A stretch of DNA of 64,000 bases from Roseomonas sp. (GTDB lineage: Bacteria; Pseudomonadota; Alphaproteobacteria; Acetobacterales; Acetobacteraceae). Shown here piece by piece: positions 28,363 through 37,515 of the stretch. The stretch covers positions 1-64,000 of the forward strand of contig JADCGA010000016.1 in NCBI GenBank assembly GCA_020249265.1. Direction: 5' to 3'. The position numbers were made by a program, and so were the translations under genes. The notes beneath the pieces were generated by a model, which was given only the letters and a program-made list of their open reading frames with translations, was not told the origin of the DNA and ran no database searches. Numbering within the stretch: position 1 is the first letter of the stretch; each line of letters opens with the position of its first letter.

Positions 28363-29355
28363 TTAACGATCCCCGTAGCCCTGGGGATGCGCTTCCCGCC
28401 AGGCCCAGGTGGTGCGGACAATGGCGTCAATATCGGCAAAGCGGGGCGCCCAGCCGGTCTCTGCGCGCAGCCTCTCGCTCGCTGCGACCAGAACGGCAGG
28501 ATCTCCGGCGCGGCGTGGGCCTATGCTGTGGGGCACCGCGCGGCCACTGACGCGTTCAATTGCATCCAGCACCTGCTTCACCGAATGGCCTTCGCCATTG
28601 CCGATATTGTAGCGGCAGGAACCATGTGTCTCTAGCCGCGCGAGCACGCGCAAATGCGCATCCGCCAGATCGGTCACATGCACGTAATCGCGAATGCAGG
28701 TGCCATCCGGCGTTGGGTAATCATCACCAAAAACCGTCAGCGCCGGGCGCCGGCCAAGCGCCGCATCAATCGCGAGCGGCACAAGATGGGTTTCGGGATT
28801 GTGGTCTTCCCCCGCGCGCCCGGCGGGGTCCGATCCGGCGGCGTTGAAGTACCGCAGCGCGGCATAGCGCAGGCCATGGATGCGTTCCGCCCAGGCGAGT
28901 GCGGTTTCCACCATCAGCTTGCTCTCGCCATAGGGATTGCCGGGGACGACGGGGCAATCCTCATCAATCGGCACGCGTTCAGGCTTGCCGAATAGCGCTG
29001 CGGTGGAAGACAGCACGAAGCGCAGGCAACCGGCTTCAACCGCCGCTTCAATCAGCCGCAGGCTATTCCCGAGATTTTCCGCAAGGTAATGCATGGGCGA
29101 CTTCATGCTTTCGCCCACCAGGGAAAGCGCCGCGAAATGCAGCACCGCGTCAAAGCGCCCATCGGCGAAAACGCGCTTCAATTCGGTACGATCCGAAAGT
29201 GGCGCCTGCACCAAAGTCGCTGAGGCAGGCACAGCAGCGCGGTGGCCCTGGCTGAGATCATCCAGCACCACCACCTCATCACCGCGATCAAGCAAAGCCA
29301 GCACCGCATGGCTGCCAACGAAACCCGCCCCGCCTGTCACCAGATAACGCGCCAT
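28363..29355 (-). CDS. galE: UDP-glucose 4-epimerase
   Basis: The 330-residue extended SDR has GGAGFVGS (8-15) for NAD, SSTAALFG, the catalytic YGESK, RYFNAAGSDPAGRAGE and SIGPRRAGDPA near the C-terminus, all GalE features. It interconverts UDP-glucose and UDP-galactose for surface polysaccharide or galactose use. I start it at ATG 29355 (MARYLVTGG), since the longer reading to 29493 overlaps the upstream gene and adds non-conserved residues. It follows the L,D-transpeptidase gene by 22 bases, so both may be one unit for envelope synthesis. Confidence 0.92.
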   Translation of the reverse strand: MARYLVTGGAGFVGSHAVLALLDRGDEVVVLDDLSQGHRAAVPASATLVQAPLSDRTELKRVFADGRFDAVLHFAALSLVGESMKSPMHYLAENLGNSLRLIEAAVEAGCLRFVLSSTAALFGKPERVPIDEDCPVVPGNPYGESKLMVETALAWAERIHGLRYAALRYFNAAGSDPAGRAGEDHNPETHLVPLAIDAALGRRPALTVFGDDYPTPDGTCIRDYVHVTDLADAHLRVLARLETHGSCRYNIGNGEGHSVKQVLDAIERVSGRAVPHSIGPRRAGDPAVLVAASERLRAETGWAPRFADIDAIVRTTWAWREAHPQGYGDR

Positions 29356-29377
29356 ATCCAAACCCTGCCTTACAGCT

Positions 29378-30880
29378 TCACGGCCGGGGCGTTGCCTCTG
29401 CCAGCCTTTCGCTGCGCGGTGCATCCAGCGCGCGAAGATAGGCGGCATCAAGACCGTAGATATCCCGGCGCATGACCACGTTTCCGGCTTCAACCATCAC
29501 CGTGTCATAATGAAGGCGCACAGGGATCGCCCGCGCGAGCGAAATACCCTGCGTCGCGCCGCTTTCCAACACGCGGTCAAATCTTTCGCGGTTCCAGGCC
29601 GGCATGCCGTTGAAGGCTTCGCTCAGCAAATCCATCGGTCTTTCAAGCCGAATGCAGCCGGATGAAAAGGCGCGGTCCGGGCGGCGGAACAAATGCCGAT
29701 CCGGCGTGTCATGCATGAAAATGTCATCGCGATTGGGCATAACGAATTTGATCCGCCCAAGCGCATTTGCCTCGCCGGGGTCCTGGCGAATGATGAAGGG
29801 GAAGCGATCCTTGGAATAGGTGCTGAAATCCAACGTGGTGGCGTCAATTTCCGTGAGTTCGCCATCAATGCGCCGATAAAGCCGATAGCCCAAGGCCTGC
29901 ATGCGCCCAGGCTCCCTGCGGAAGCGCGGCAGCAAATCTTCCCGCGCATTGCGATCCGGCACGCCCCAGGGTGGGTTGAATTGCACCGCGACCAGGCGGA
30001 CATCAAGCATGGGGGTTTGCCGATCAGGACGGCCCACAATCACCGCCATATCCAGCACCACGCGCCCGGCATCCGTCAGGCGCAGGCGGAAATGGGGGAT
30101 ATTCACGTCAATCCGCCGGTCGGGCGGGGCGGCCAAACCACGGCGCATATCAAGCGCCACGCGAAGCTGCCCGATTTTGGTTTCAACAGGCGTATTCAAG
30201 GCGGCCCAAGTCAGGCGACCGATGCGGCCATCGGCTTCCAGCCCTTCTTCCGCCTGAAAGCGCCGGACAGCCGCTTGCAGCTGCGCATCATAAACGGCGC
30301 TTTCCGCCGCTGCGCCGCGCAACACTTCCGGGTCAAGCACCGCAAGCCGTGCACGAAGCTGGCCAACCCGCGCCGCATCCAGGGCGTCGGGTTCCAATGT
30401 GCTCGCAAGGTTCCCTTCAATCAACGGCCAACCTCCACGCGCGGCAATCGCCCTGAAGCGTGCAAGTTCCGCATTGATCGGCGCCGTATCGGGATGCAGC
30501 GCCGCTGCCTGATCAAGCACGCTGGCTGGATCGCTGCTCGCGAAAAGCCTTTCGCGCCAGGCAGGAAAATTCGCCCGTGCCGCATCGCGCCTGATATCCA
30601 CGCGCCCCGGCAAGGAAGCGACGCGCCCCAGCACCAGATCGCTCAAGGCCGCTTCCGCGCGCCGCATGGTCGCATCGCGATCCGTCAGCGCAGCGCCGCC
30701 CGGCAGGTCATAATGGCGCGGGTCAAGGCCATCTTCGCCCAGGGCTTCCACCCTTGCCGCCAAAGCTTCCAACGCCGCGCGGGATGCTGCGCTGGCGCGG
30801 CACGACATGCCAGCCGCAAGCACAGTCACACCCAGCCCCAGCATGGCCCTGCGGGGCGCGAATCGCTTTGAATCACTCAT
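29378..30880 (-). CDS. L,D-transpeptidase (YkuD) with peptidoglycan-binding domain, YcbB-like
   Basis: The 500-residue protein has an N-terminal export leader (RRAMLGLGVTVLAAGMSCRASA), an N-terminal scaffold, a PG_binding_1 repeat (YDAQLQAAVRRFQAEEGLEADGRIG, about 197-221) and a YkuD catalytic domain with HDTP (390-393) and SSGCIRLE (catalytic Cys about 409). Such enzymes make 3-3 cross-links in peptidoglycan or attach proteins to it, in the periplasm. The order matches LdtD/YcbB. The start at 30880 (MSDSKRF) precedes the leader directly. Confidence 0.93.
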   Translation of the reverse strand: MSDSKRFAPRRAMLGLGVTVLAAGMSCRASAASRAALEALAARVEALGEDGLDPRHYDLPGGAALTDRDATMRRAEAALSDLVLGRVASLPGRVDIRRDAARANFPAWRERLFASSDPASVLDQAAALHPDTAPINAELARFRAIAARGGWPLIEGNLASTLEPDALDAARVGQLRARLAVLDPEVLRGAAAESAVYDAQLQAAVRRFQAEEGLEADGRIGRLTWAALNTPVETKIGQLRVALDMRRGLAAPPDRRIDVNIPHFRLRLTDAGRVVLDMAVIVGRPDRQTPMLDVRLVAVQFNPPWGVPDRNAREDLLPRFRREPGRMQALGYRLYRRIDGELTEIDATTLDFSTYSKDRFPFIIRQDPGEANALGRIKFVMPNRDDIFMHDTPDRHLFRRPDRAFSSGCIRLERPMDLLSEAFNGMPAWNRERFDRVLESGATQGISLARAIPVRLHYDTVMVEAGNVVMRRDIYGLDAAYLRALDAPRSERLAEATPRP

Positions 30881-30931
30881 GTCGTTCTGGTAGCGCTTCA
30901 AATGGCTTAAACACAATTTCTAATGGAGGCC

Positions 30932-32341
30932 TCAGGGAAGACTATCAACGCGCTGCTGCGCGCTAGCCAGTTCCTGTACGGTGATGGGCTTATAGGGCGC
31001 ACGGGGGCGGAAATGCCCCACCTCCTCCACCGGCACGTTTCGGGTTTCGGCAATCACCGCCGCCACGGTCGGGCCGCAAAGCCGCCCCTGGCACGGCCCC
31101 ATCCCACAGCGCAGATAGGCCTTGGCCTGGTTGGGACCGGTCGCGCCAATCGCTGCCGCCCAGCGAAGCGAGCCCGCGGTCACTTCCTCACACCGGCAGA
31201 TGATGGTGCCTTCCTCAGGTGGCGCCAGGAGTTCCTGTGAGGGTGCGTAAAGCGCATCCAGAAAGGGCCTGAGGGCGCGCGCCTGCAACAGCGCATCCGC
31301 GCTGGCCTCAGCGCGTGAATCCCGATCCGCGCGCGAAATGCGCCCAAGGCGAAGCCCCGCATCCAAGGCGGCCAATTGCCCCGCCGCCACGGCGGCTTCC
31401 CAGCCGCCAATCCCCGCGCCATCGCCTGCGACCGCAATGCGCGCATGGGATGATGCGCCAAAGACATCCAGCTTGGGCCGCCAGCAAATCTGTTGCGCAT
31501 CCCAGCCATGTTCCAGCCCAATCGCCATGGAGATATGCGTCGAAGGAATCACCCCTTCATGCAGCAAAAGCGTATCGCAAGGCGCAACGCCGCCTTCAAA
31601 GCGCAGCGCCTGCACCCGGGCCGAGCCTTCAGCGCGCAAATGCCGCGCACCCGAAATCACCCGCAACCCCGCCTGACGCGCCTTCAGGATCAGGCCGATG
31701 CCTTTTGCAAGCTGCGCAAAGCCGCTGAAGATGCCGCCTGCCTCCAGCGCCGTGCGCAGAATGGGCTGGGTGCGTGTTTCCACCAGCACCGGCATCACAC
31801 CCGCGCGGATCAATTGATTGGCGAGCAGCCACATCAGCGGCCCCTGCCCCGCCAGCACCACCTTGCCCGATGGCACCATGCCGGCAGTTTTCAGCGCGAT
31901 TTGCGCGGCGCCCGCACTCATCACGCCAGGCAGCGTCCAGCCCGGAATGGGCACCGGCCTTTCCTGTGCACCGGTGGCAAGCAGGATGCGCTCAGCCGTG
32001 ACTTCCAACGTCTCACCCTGACGCGCGAGGGAAAGCGTGCCGGTATCCGGTTCCAGCATCCAAAGCGTGGTGCCGGGACGATAGGTGATATCCAAAGCGC
32101 GAAACCGCGCGATCAATTCAAGCCCGGGTGCCATGTCGCGCACCAGCGCGGGATCGGCGCCGGCCAATTCGGCAGCGCGAAATACCTGCCCGCCGGGCGC
32201 GGCGTTTTCATCCACCACAAGCACGGAAAGCCCGCATTCGCGCGCCGTGATCGCGGCGGCCATACCGGCAGGCCCGGCACCGATAATGGCAAGATCGAAC
32301 TTACGCGGCGCTTCGGCGGCTTTCACGGGCACCAGGCTCAT
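30932..32341 (-). CDS. FAD/Fe-S amine dehydrogenase, subunit A (HcnB/LhpB/OoxA type)
   Basis: The 469-residue protein has GAGPAGMAAAITARECG (FAD), GGQVFRAAE, an internal NAD-like Rossmann segment and a C-terminal BFD-like [2Fe-2S] module (CRCEEVTAGS...CGMGPCQGRLCGP). This architecture is found in the alpha subunit of hydroxyproline, octopine/nopaline and hydrogen cyanide synthase complexes. Together with the next two genes it forms a membrane-associated heterotrimer that oxidises an amino acid or imino compound. Its start overlaps the small Fe-S gene's stop (ATGA). Confidence 0.88.
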   Translation of the reverse strand: MSLVPVKAAEAPRKFDLAIIGAGPAGMAAAITARECGLSVLVVDENAAPGGQVFRAAELAGADPALVRDMAPGLELIARFRALDITYRPGTTLWMLEPDTGTLSLARQGETLEVTAERILLATGAQERPVPIPGWTLPGVMSAGAAQIALKTAGMVPSGKVVLAGQGPLMWLLANQLIRAGVMPVLVETRTQPILRTALEAGGIFSGFAQLAKGIGLILKARQAGLRVISGARHLRAEGSARVQALRFEGGVAPCDTLLLHEGVIPSTHISMAIGLEHGWDAQQICWRPKLDVFGASSHARIAVAGDGAGIGGWEAAVAAGQLAALDAGLRLGRISRADRDSRAEASADALLQARALRPFLDALYAPSQELLAPPEEGTIICRCEEVTAGSLRWAAAIGATGPNQAKAYLRCGMGPCQGRLCGPTVAAVIAETRNVPVEEVGHFRPRAPYKPITVQELASAQQRVDSLP

Positions 32342-32634
32342 CGCTGCACCTCCCGCGCGCCTTGCTGGCGGGCGATGCGCATGCCAGCTGCGACCGGCAC
32401 CATGCAGGCTTGCCGATTGGCCACACCATCAATCTCGGCGAGGCAATCATAGCAAACGCCCATCATGCACCAAGGCAGGCGTGGGCTGCCGGAGACCGGC
32501 GTTTCGCGGATGGAAGAAAGACCCGAGATCAGGATAGCAGCGGCGGCGCTGCTGCCTTCCGGCACCATCAGGGCGCGGCCTTCAACAAAAACCTGCACGG
32601 TTTCCGGCCGCTGATCGGGGCGCGTGCGAAACAT
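32338..32634 (-). CDS. Small [2Fe-2S] subunit of amine dehydrogenase (HcnA/LhpD-like)
   Basis: The 98-residue ferredoxin-like protein has cysteines at 56, 61, 64 and 77 (C-x4-C-x2-C-x12-C, in PWCMMGVCYDC...QAC), the plant-type [2Fe-2S] pattern of the Fer2_4 family. It links the FAD subunits. It overlaps both neighbours by 1-4 bases, a gene order (beta, gamma, alpha) seen in hydroxyproline/opine dehydrogenase operons. Confidence 0.9.
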   Translation of the reverse strand: MFRTRPDQRPETVQVFVEGRALMVPEGSSAAAAILISGLSSIRETPVSGSPRLPWCMMGVCYDCLAEIDGVANRQACMVPVAAGMRIARQQGAREVQR

Positions 32635-33737
32635 CAGAAACGCTCAGCCGAAAAGGGCGCAAGGAACGGGTCAAGCGCGCCGCGCGCTATCATGGGGGCC
32701 AGCAGCTTTCCATGCGCGGCGGCGAGTGTGACGCCGGAATGGCAACTGGCCGTATAGGCGCCGGCTAGGGTTTCGGATTGATCATAAATCGGCAGCCCAT
32801 CGGGTGACATGACGCGCAAGGCCGACCAGGCGCGCACCACATTCAGCTTGCCAATCCAGGGAAAACAAAGCGCCGCGCGATGGGCGATTTCCGCCATGAC
32901 AGGCTGGGTTTGGCGTGTGTCAAACCCCACTTCCTCCACACTATCGCCCAGCATGATGCTGCCTTCACCGGTTTGGCGAATGGTGGTGGTGGGCATGGGA
33001 AGGGCAGCGCGCGTGCGTTCCGTCACCAGCACCTGGCCACGCTGCGGGCGCACCGGCGCCTTCAACCCGAAATGGGACGCAAGCGTTGCATTGCCGAGGC
33101 CAGCGGCCAGCACCGCTCGTTCCGCCTGGATGGTGCCGAGGTTGGTTTCCAACAGGAAATTGCGCGGCGCCGTCGCGATACCGGTGATCTTCACATTGGG
33201 CAGATAAACCCCGCCAAGCGCCGTAAAACCGTGATGCAGGCTGCGCAGCAGTGCAAGCGGGCTGACATGCCCATCATAGGGCGTGAAGGAAGCGCCCACC
33301 ACGGCGGGGCCAAGCCCGGGCAGCATCTCCCGCGCTTCCCGCGCATCCAGCATTCGGTACTCAAACCCGTAATTGCCGGCTTCGCGCTTCATCTGTTCCA
33401 GGCGCTCAGCACGTTCATTCATTTCACGATCGGAAAGGCACAAATGCAGCCCGCCCGGTTGAGACAGACCCAGCGATAGCCCGGTTTGATTGGCCAGATC
33501 ATTCGCCAACTCAGCCCAGCTTTCCGCCGATTGGCGTGTCCAGCGCTGATACCAGGGCGCGCCAAGCCCCTTGGATTGCACCCAAACCAGACCGAAATTG
33601 CCGCGGCTCGCGCGAAAGGCAGCATCCCCTTCATCCAACAGCGCAACAGACAGCCCTTCGCGCCTGAGGCCCCAGGCAATGGCGGAACCCACCAGCCCGC
33701 CACCAATCACCATTGCATCAAAGCGTCGTCCCGTCAT
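32634..33737 (-). CDS. FAD-dependent amino acid oxidase, catalytic subunit (HcnC/LhpE-like)
   Basis: The 367-residue DAO-family flavoprotein has the N-terminal MVIGGGLVGSAIAWGLRREG, the middle GQVLVTERTR segment and the C-terminal MSPDGLPIYDQSETLAGAYTASCHSGVTLAAAHG that closes the FAD site. It would carry substrate oxidation, passing electrons to the Fe-S subunits encoded downstream. Candidate substrates are D-hydroxyproline, sarcosine-like amines or opines; the sequence does not decide. It follows an SDR gene by 44 bases. Confidence 0.88.
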   Translation of the reverse strand: MTGRRFDAMVIGGGLVGSAIAWGLRREGLSVALLDEGDAAFRASRGNFGLVWVQSKGLGAPWYQRWTRQSAESWAELANDLANQTGLSLGLSQPGGLHLCLSDREMNERAERLEQMKREAGNYGFEYRMLDAREAREMLPGLGPAVVGASFTPYDGHVSPLALLRSLHHGFTALGGVYLPNVKITGIATAPRNFLLETNLGTIQAERAVLAAGLGNATLASHFGLKAPVRPQRGQVLVTERTRAALPMPTTTIRQTGEGSIMLGDSVEEVGFDTRQTQPVMAEIAHRAALCFPWIGKLNVVRAWSALRVMSPDGLPIYDQSETLAGAYTASCHSGVTLAAAHGKLLAPMIARGALDPFLAPFSAERF

Positions 33738-33781
33738 GACAACACCAGCTTATACCTTTCCGGTTAAGGAAAGATGCGGGA

Positions 33782-34531
33782 TCAGCGCCCGCCCCCCACT
33801 TGCATACAAGAAGCTGTCACATAGGAAGCAGCGTCTGACGCCAGGAACAGAATGCATTCCGCCACTTCCTCGGGCTTGCCAGGCCGACCCATGGGCACCA
33901 GCGGCCCAAGCCGCGCGAGCCGATCCGGCGCGCCGCCACGGGCATGGATTTCTGTCTCGATCAGGCCCGGATTGACCGCATTCACCCGCATGCCTTCCTG
34001 CGCCACTTCGCGCGCCAGGCCGATGGTGAGCGTATCCACGGCTGCCTTGCTGGCAGCGTAATGCACATATTCGCCAGCACTGCCGAGTTCTGACGCGCGG
34101 GAGGAGACATTCACAATCGCGCCCCCCTTGCCGCCCTGCTTGGTGGACATGCGCTTCACCGCTTCGCGGCAGAACATGGCAAGGCCGGTGACATTGGCGC
34201 CCATGGTATTGGCCCAGCCGGCATGGGTGATGGTCTCCAACCGCCCACGCGGGCCGGTGCCGCCGGCATTATTCACCAGCACATCAATGCGCCCAAAATG
34301 CTTCATGACGGCGTCAAAAGCGCCAATCGCATGCGCCTCATCCTCGACCGAACCTTGCAGCAACAGCACTTTCGCGCCTGCCGCTTCGCAATCGCGCTGA
34401 ACGGCTTCGGCGCTGGTCAGATCATGTTGGAAGGTCAGGCATAGATCATAGCCGCGGGCAGCCGCCATGCGCGCAGTGGCCGCGCCAATGCCGCGCCCGG
34501 CGCCAGTGATCATCATGACTTTGCGTGACAT
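33782..34531 (-). CDS. SDR-family oxidoreductase (A)
   Basis: The 249-residue classical SDR has TGAGRGIG (NAD(P) loop), NNAGG, and the catalytic YAASK preceded by Ser in NVSSRASELG. The C-terminal PMGRPGKPEEVAECILFLASDAASYVTASCMQVGGGR is typical. It heads the amine dehydrogenase operon, so it may process the aldehyde, keto or hydroxy product. Specific substrate unknown. Confidence 0.9.
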   Translation of the reverse strand: MSRKVMMITGAGRGIGAATARMAAARGYDLCLTFQHDLTSAEAVQRDCEAAGAKVLLLQGSVEDEAHAIGAFDAVMKHFGRIDVLVNNAGGTGPRGRLETITHAGWANTMGANVTGLAMFCREAVKRMSTKQGGKGGAIVNVSSRASELGSAGEYVHYAASKAAVDTLTIGLAREVAQEGMRVNAVNPGLIETEIHARGGAPDRLARLGPLVPMGRPGKPEEVAECILFLASDAASYVTASCMQVGGGR

Positions 34532-34735
34532 GGGCTTTCCTCCCCTTTGTTTAAGCGGCCTTTATGCCATGGGATGGCGGGCTTGCCGATACCTGCGCGG
34601 CGGGCGAGCATTGGGGCGGAGGCACGCCATGACACAATATTCCCACGCCCGCTTCAAACCGGTGACTTTTCGTGATGCCGCGCCGTGTTTTCTTTAGGGG
34701 CGTGCAACACCGCGCAAGACAGGAAAGGCTGAAGC
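34532..34735. other. Divergent intergenic region between two SDR genes
   Basis: About 200 bases separate the minus-strand amine dehydrogenase operon from the plus-strand SDR-ECH-ADH operon, so promoters for both must lie here. The right end has an AGGAAAGG ribosome site for the plus-strand gene. I see no clear operator palindrome. Confidence 0.4.
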
Positions 34736-35506
34736 ATGACACGCGATCTTGAGGGCAAAAGCGCGCTGGTGACCGGTGGCGCCTCTGGCATAGGGCGGGC
34801 CACGGCGCTTGCCTTTGCGCGTGAGGGCGCGCGGGTGGCGGTGGCCGATATCATGCAGGATGCGGCGCAACGCACAGTCAACGAAATCAAGGCCATGGGC
34901 GGCCAGGCCCTGGCGATTGCCTGTGATGTCACGGATGATGACGCGGTCAAGGCCATGATCGCCGCGACGGTGGATGCCTTTGGCAGCCTTGACTGCGCCT
35001 TCAACAATGCTGGCATCGCGCCTTATCAGGTGAATGCCGGGGGGCAGAAAATCGCGGATGTCGCACCCGAAGCCTGGCGCCGCTTGATTGATGTGAACCT
35101 GACCGGCGTCTGGCTATGCCTGCGGCATGAAGTGGCACAGATGCGCGCGCAGGGTTCGGGCGGCGTCATCATCAATACTGCTTCGATCCTAGGGTTGGTC
35201 GGAACGGCCACCTCCTCAGCCTATGTTGCGGCGAAGCATGGTGTGGTGGGCTTGACCAAGGTTGCGGCGGCGGACCATGCCGCAGATAACATCCGCGTCA
35301 ATGCGGTCTGTCCCGGCTATATCGAAACGCCCATGACCGAGGAGACGATGCGCCGGCGCGGTGAGCGCATTATGGCGCGCGTGCCAATGGCACGCATGGG
35401 CAAGGCAGCGGAAATCGCCGAAGCGGTGGTATGGCTTTGCAGCCCGAAAGCAAGTTTTGTGACGGGTGTCTCCTGGGCGGTGGATGGCGGCTATACGGCG
35501 ATTTGA
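34736..35506 (+). CDS. SDR-family oxidoreductase (B)
   Basis: The 256-residue classical SDR has TGGASGIG (14-21), an acidic DIMQ at the end of beta2 (suggesting NAD preference), NNAGIAP and the catalytic YVAAK. It resembles 2,5-dichlorohydroxycyclohexadiene dehydrogenase/cyclopentanol dehydrogenase-type SDRs. First gene of a plus-strand cluster with an enoyl-CoA hydratase and an Fe-ADH. Confidence 0.9.
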   Translation: MTRDLEGKSALVTGGASGIGRATALAFAREGARVAVADIMQDAAQRTVNEIKAMGGQALAIACDVTDDDAVKAMIAATVDAFGSLDCAFNNAGIAPYQVNAGGQKIADVAPEAWRRLIDVNLTGVWLCLRHEVAQMRAQGSGGVIINTASILGLVGTATSSAYVAAKHGVVGLTKVAAADHAADNIRVNAVCPGYIETPMTEETMRRRGERIMARVPMARMGKAAEIAEAVVWLCSPKASFVTGVSWAVDGGYTAI

Positions 35507-35582
35507 CGCCCTTTCTGAAGCGGGCATGATTGCGCGCTGGATTGCCGCGCCCATCCCGCCCATCAGCCCTTGAGGAAACGCC

Positions 35583-36371
35583 ATGTCTGAAATCCTGATC
35601 AGTGATGATGCCGGCCTGCGCATCATTCGGCTCAACCGGCCCGAGAAGAAAAACGCCCTGACGCGGGCCATGTATAGCGCGATTGCTGCAGCCTTGCGGG
35701 AAGCGGCAAGCGCGCCGGGCATTCGTGCTGTTCTGATCACAGGTGGCGATGCCTGCTTTACCTCTGGCAATGATGTTGCGGATTTCAGGGCGCGCGGGGA
35801 ACAGCAGGCGGAAGTCCCCTCCCCCGCGCGGGACATGCTGGCCGCCCTTGGCGAATGCCCGAAGCCCGTGGTGGCGGCGGTGGCGGGTTATGCGATTGGG
35901 ATCGGCACGACGCTTCTGCTGCATTGTGACTTGGTCTATGCCGGGGAAAACGCCATCTTCCGCATGCCCTTTGTGGATTTGGGGCTTTGCCCGGAAGGCG
36001 GTTCATCACTTTTGGTGCCGATGCGTGGTGGGCAATTGCTGGCCAATGAATTGCTGATGCTGGGTGAGGCCTTTGCGCCAGAAGTCGCGCTGCGTGCCGG
36101 CATCATCAATGCCGTGGTGCCCGCAGCGGAATTGCTGGCCCATGCGGAAGCCAAGGCGCGCGCCCTAGCCGCCAAGCCACCCGCTGCCATGGCGCAAACC
36201 AAGGCGCTGCTGCGCCGCGCTGATGCCGCGCGCATCGCCGAACATATGCAGGTAGAATTTGCGGCCTTTGGCGCCTTGTTGCGCGGGCCGGAAGCGGCGG
36301 AAGCGGTTGCGGCGTTCCAGGAAAAGCGCAAGCCGGATTTTTCACGTTTTTTTCTCTCAGGAAAGGCATAA
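35583..36371 (+). CDS. Enoyl-CoA hydratase/isomerase family protein (A)
   Basis: The 262-residue crotonase has RLNRPEKKNALT near the N-terminus, the oxyanion loop SGNDVADF and AGYAIGIGTTLLLHCDLVYA, and FVDLGLCPEGGSSLLVP with a glutamate at the usual catalytic loop. The GEAFAPEVALRAGIINAVVP segment is typical of this family. It hydrates or isomerises enoyl-CoA thioesters, consistent with acyl-CoA catabolism. GAGGAA precedes the ATG. Confidence 0.92.
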   Translation: MSEILISDDAGLRIIRLNRPEKKNALTRAMYSAIAAALREAASAPGIRAVLITGGDACFTSGNDVADFRARGEQQAEVPSPARDMLAALGECPKPVVAAVAGYAIGIGTTLLLHCDLVYAGENAIFRMPFVDLGLCPEGGSSLLVPMRGGQLLANELLMLGEAFAPEVALRAGIINAVVPAAELLAHAEAKARALAAKPPAAMAQTKALLRRADAARIAEHMQVEFAAFGALLRGPEAAEAVAAFQEKRKPDFSRFFLSGKA

Positions 36372-36375
36372 CGAC

Positions 36376-37515
36376 ATGCTGCATCAATGGCCGGCCCAGG
36401 CGCGGGTTTATCATGATGTTGCCGTGGCCGAAGCGCTGCCGAATGAGGTTGGTGGCGCGCAACGCATTGCGCTGGTCACCACCAGATCACTCGCGGGTAG
36501 CCGCATCGCGGCGGCGGTGCGTGATGCCTTGGGCGCAAGGTTGGTCGCTGAGACCGCCGCCATGCGCGCTCATAGCCCGGTGGAAGATGTGCTGGCTTTG
36601 GCCGCGCTGCTGCGTGAAAGCCGCGCTGAATTGGTGGTGGCGCTTGGTGGTGGTTCGGTGATTGATGGTGCGAAGGTCGCTTGCCTTGCGGTTTGGCGGG
36701 GCATTACGGACCCTTCGGCGCTGATTGAAGCGGCGGTTTCGCGCGGAGCCTCGCCCGGCGCTTGGGATGGCGCAGCGCCCTCTCCGCGCTTGATTGCCGT
36801 GCCCACCACGCTTTCGGCGGCGGAATTCGCGCCCCATGCCGGCTATACGGATTTGGCCGAGGGACGGAAATATCGCGCGCTTGATCCCTGGATGGTGCCG
36901 CGTGCCGTGCTGCTGGACCCTGCTGCCACATTGGAAACGCCGGCGGAGCTTTTCCTTTCTTCCGGCATTCGCGCCCTGGATCACGCGGCGGAGCGTTGGT
37001 GCGCTTTGGAAACGGCGCCCTTCTCCGATGCGGTATCGCGCCAGGCCATGCTGATGCTGGCTGATGGCCTGCCGCGTGTTGCCGCAGCAGCCGGGGATTT
37101 GCGGGCGCGCGCGCTTTGCCAGCAAGCCGCTTGGCTTTCCGTTCAGGGCGGCTGGGCGGGTGTGCCCGTCGGTGCCAGCCATGGGCTTGGCTATATTCTG
37201 GGGGCGGCGCGCGGTGTGCCGCATGGCATCACTTCCTGCCTCATGCTGCATGCGGTGATGCGCTGGAATGCGCCGGTGAATGCGGCGCGGCAAGCGGATA
37301 TTGCGGCGATTTTCGGCGGCGCAGAAGCGGGGCCGGCGATTGAGGAATTTGTCGCGGGGCTTGGTCTGCCTACGCGGTTGCATCAGCAAGGCATTACGGA
37401 AGCGGAAATCGCGGGCCTCGCCGCGCGCTGGAATGGCGATGCGCCGATTGCGACCAATCCGCGCCCGGTGCGCGGGGCCGCGGATTTGGAGGAAATTTTG
37501 CGGCTGGCAAGTTAA
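36376..37515 (+). CDS. Iron-containing alcohol dehydrogenase, maleylacetate reductase-like
   Basis: The 379-residue group III alcohol dehydrogenase has GGGSVIDGAKVAC (NAD loop), PTTLSAAEFAP and the metal/active-site segments GIRALDHAAE and GASHGLGYILGAARGVPHG. The last resembles maleylacetate reductases more than ethanol dehydrogenases, which would fit ring-cleavage product reduction; this is a tentative assignment. The start at 36376 lies just after the ECH stop. Its TAA overlaps the convergent SDR gene's TAA by two bases. Confidence 0.85.
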   Translation: MLHQWPAQARVYHDVAVAEALPNEVGGAQRIALVTTRSLAGSRIAAAVRDALGARLVAETAAMRAHSPVEDVLALAALLRESRAELVVALGGGSVIDGAKVACLAVWRGITDPSALIEAAVSRGASPGAWDGAAPSPRLIAVPTTLSAAEFAPHAGYTDLAEGRKYRALDPWMVPRAVLLDPAATLETPAELFLSSGIRALDHAAERWCALETAPFSDAVSRQAMLMLADGLPRVAAAAGDLRARALCQQAAWLSVQGGWAGVPVGASHGLGYILGAARGVPHGITSCLMLHAVMRWNAPVNAARQADIAAIFGGAEAGPAIEEFVAGLGLPTRLHQQGITEAEIAGLAARWNGDAPIATNPRPVRGAADLEEILRLAS

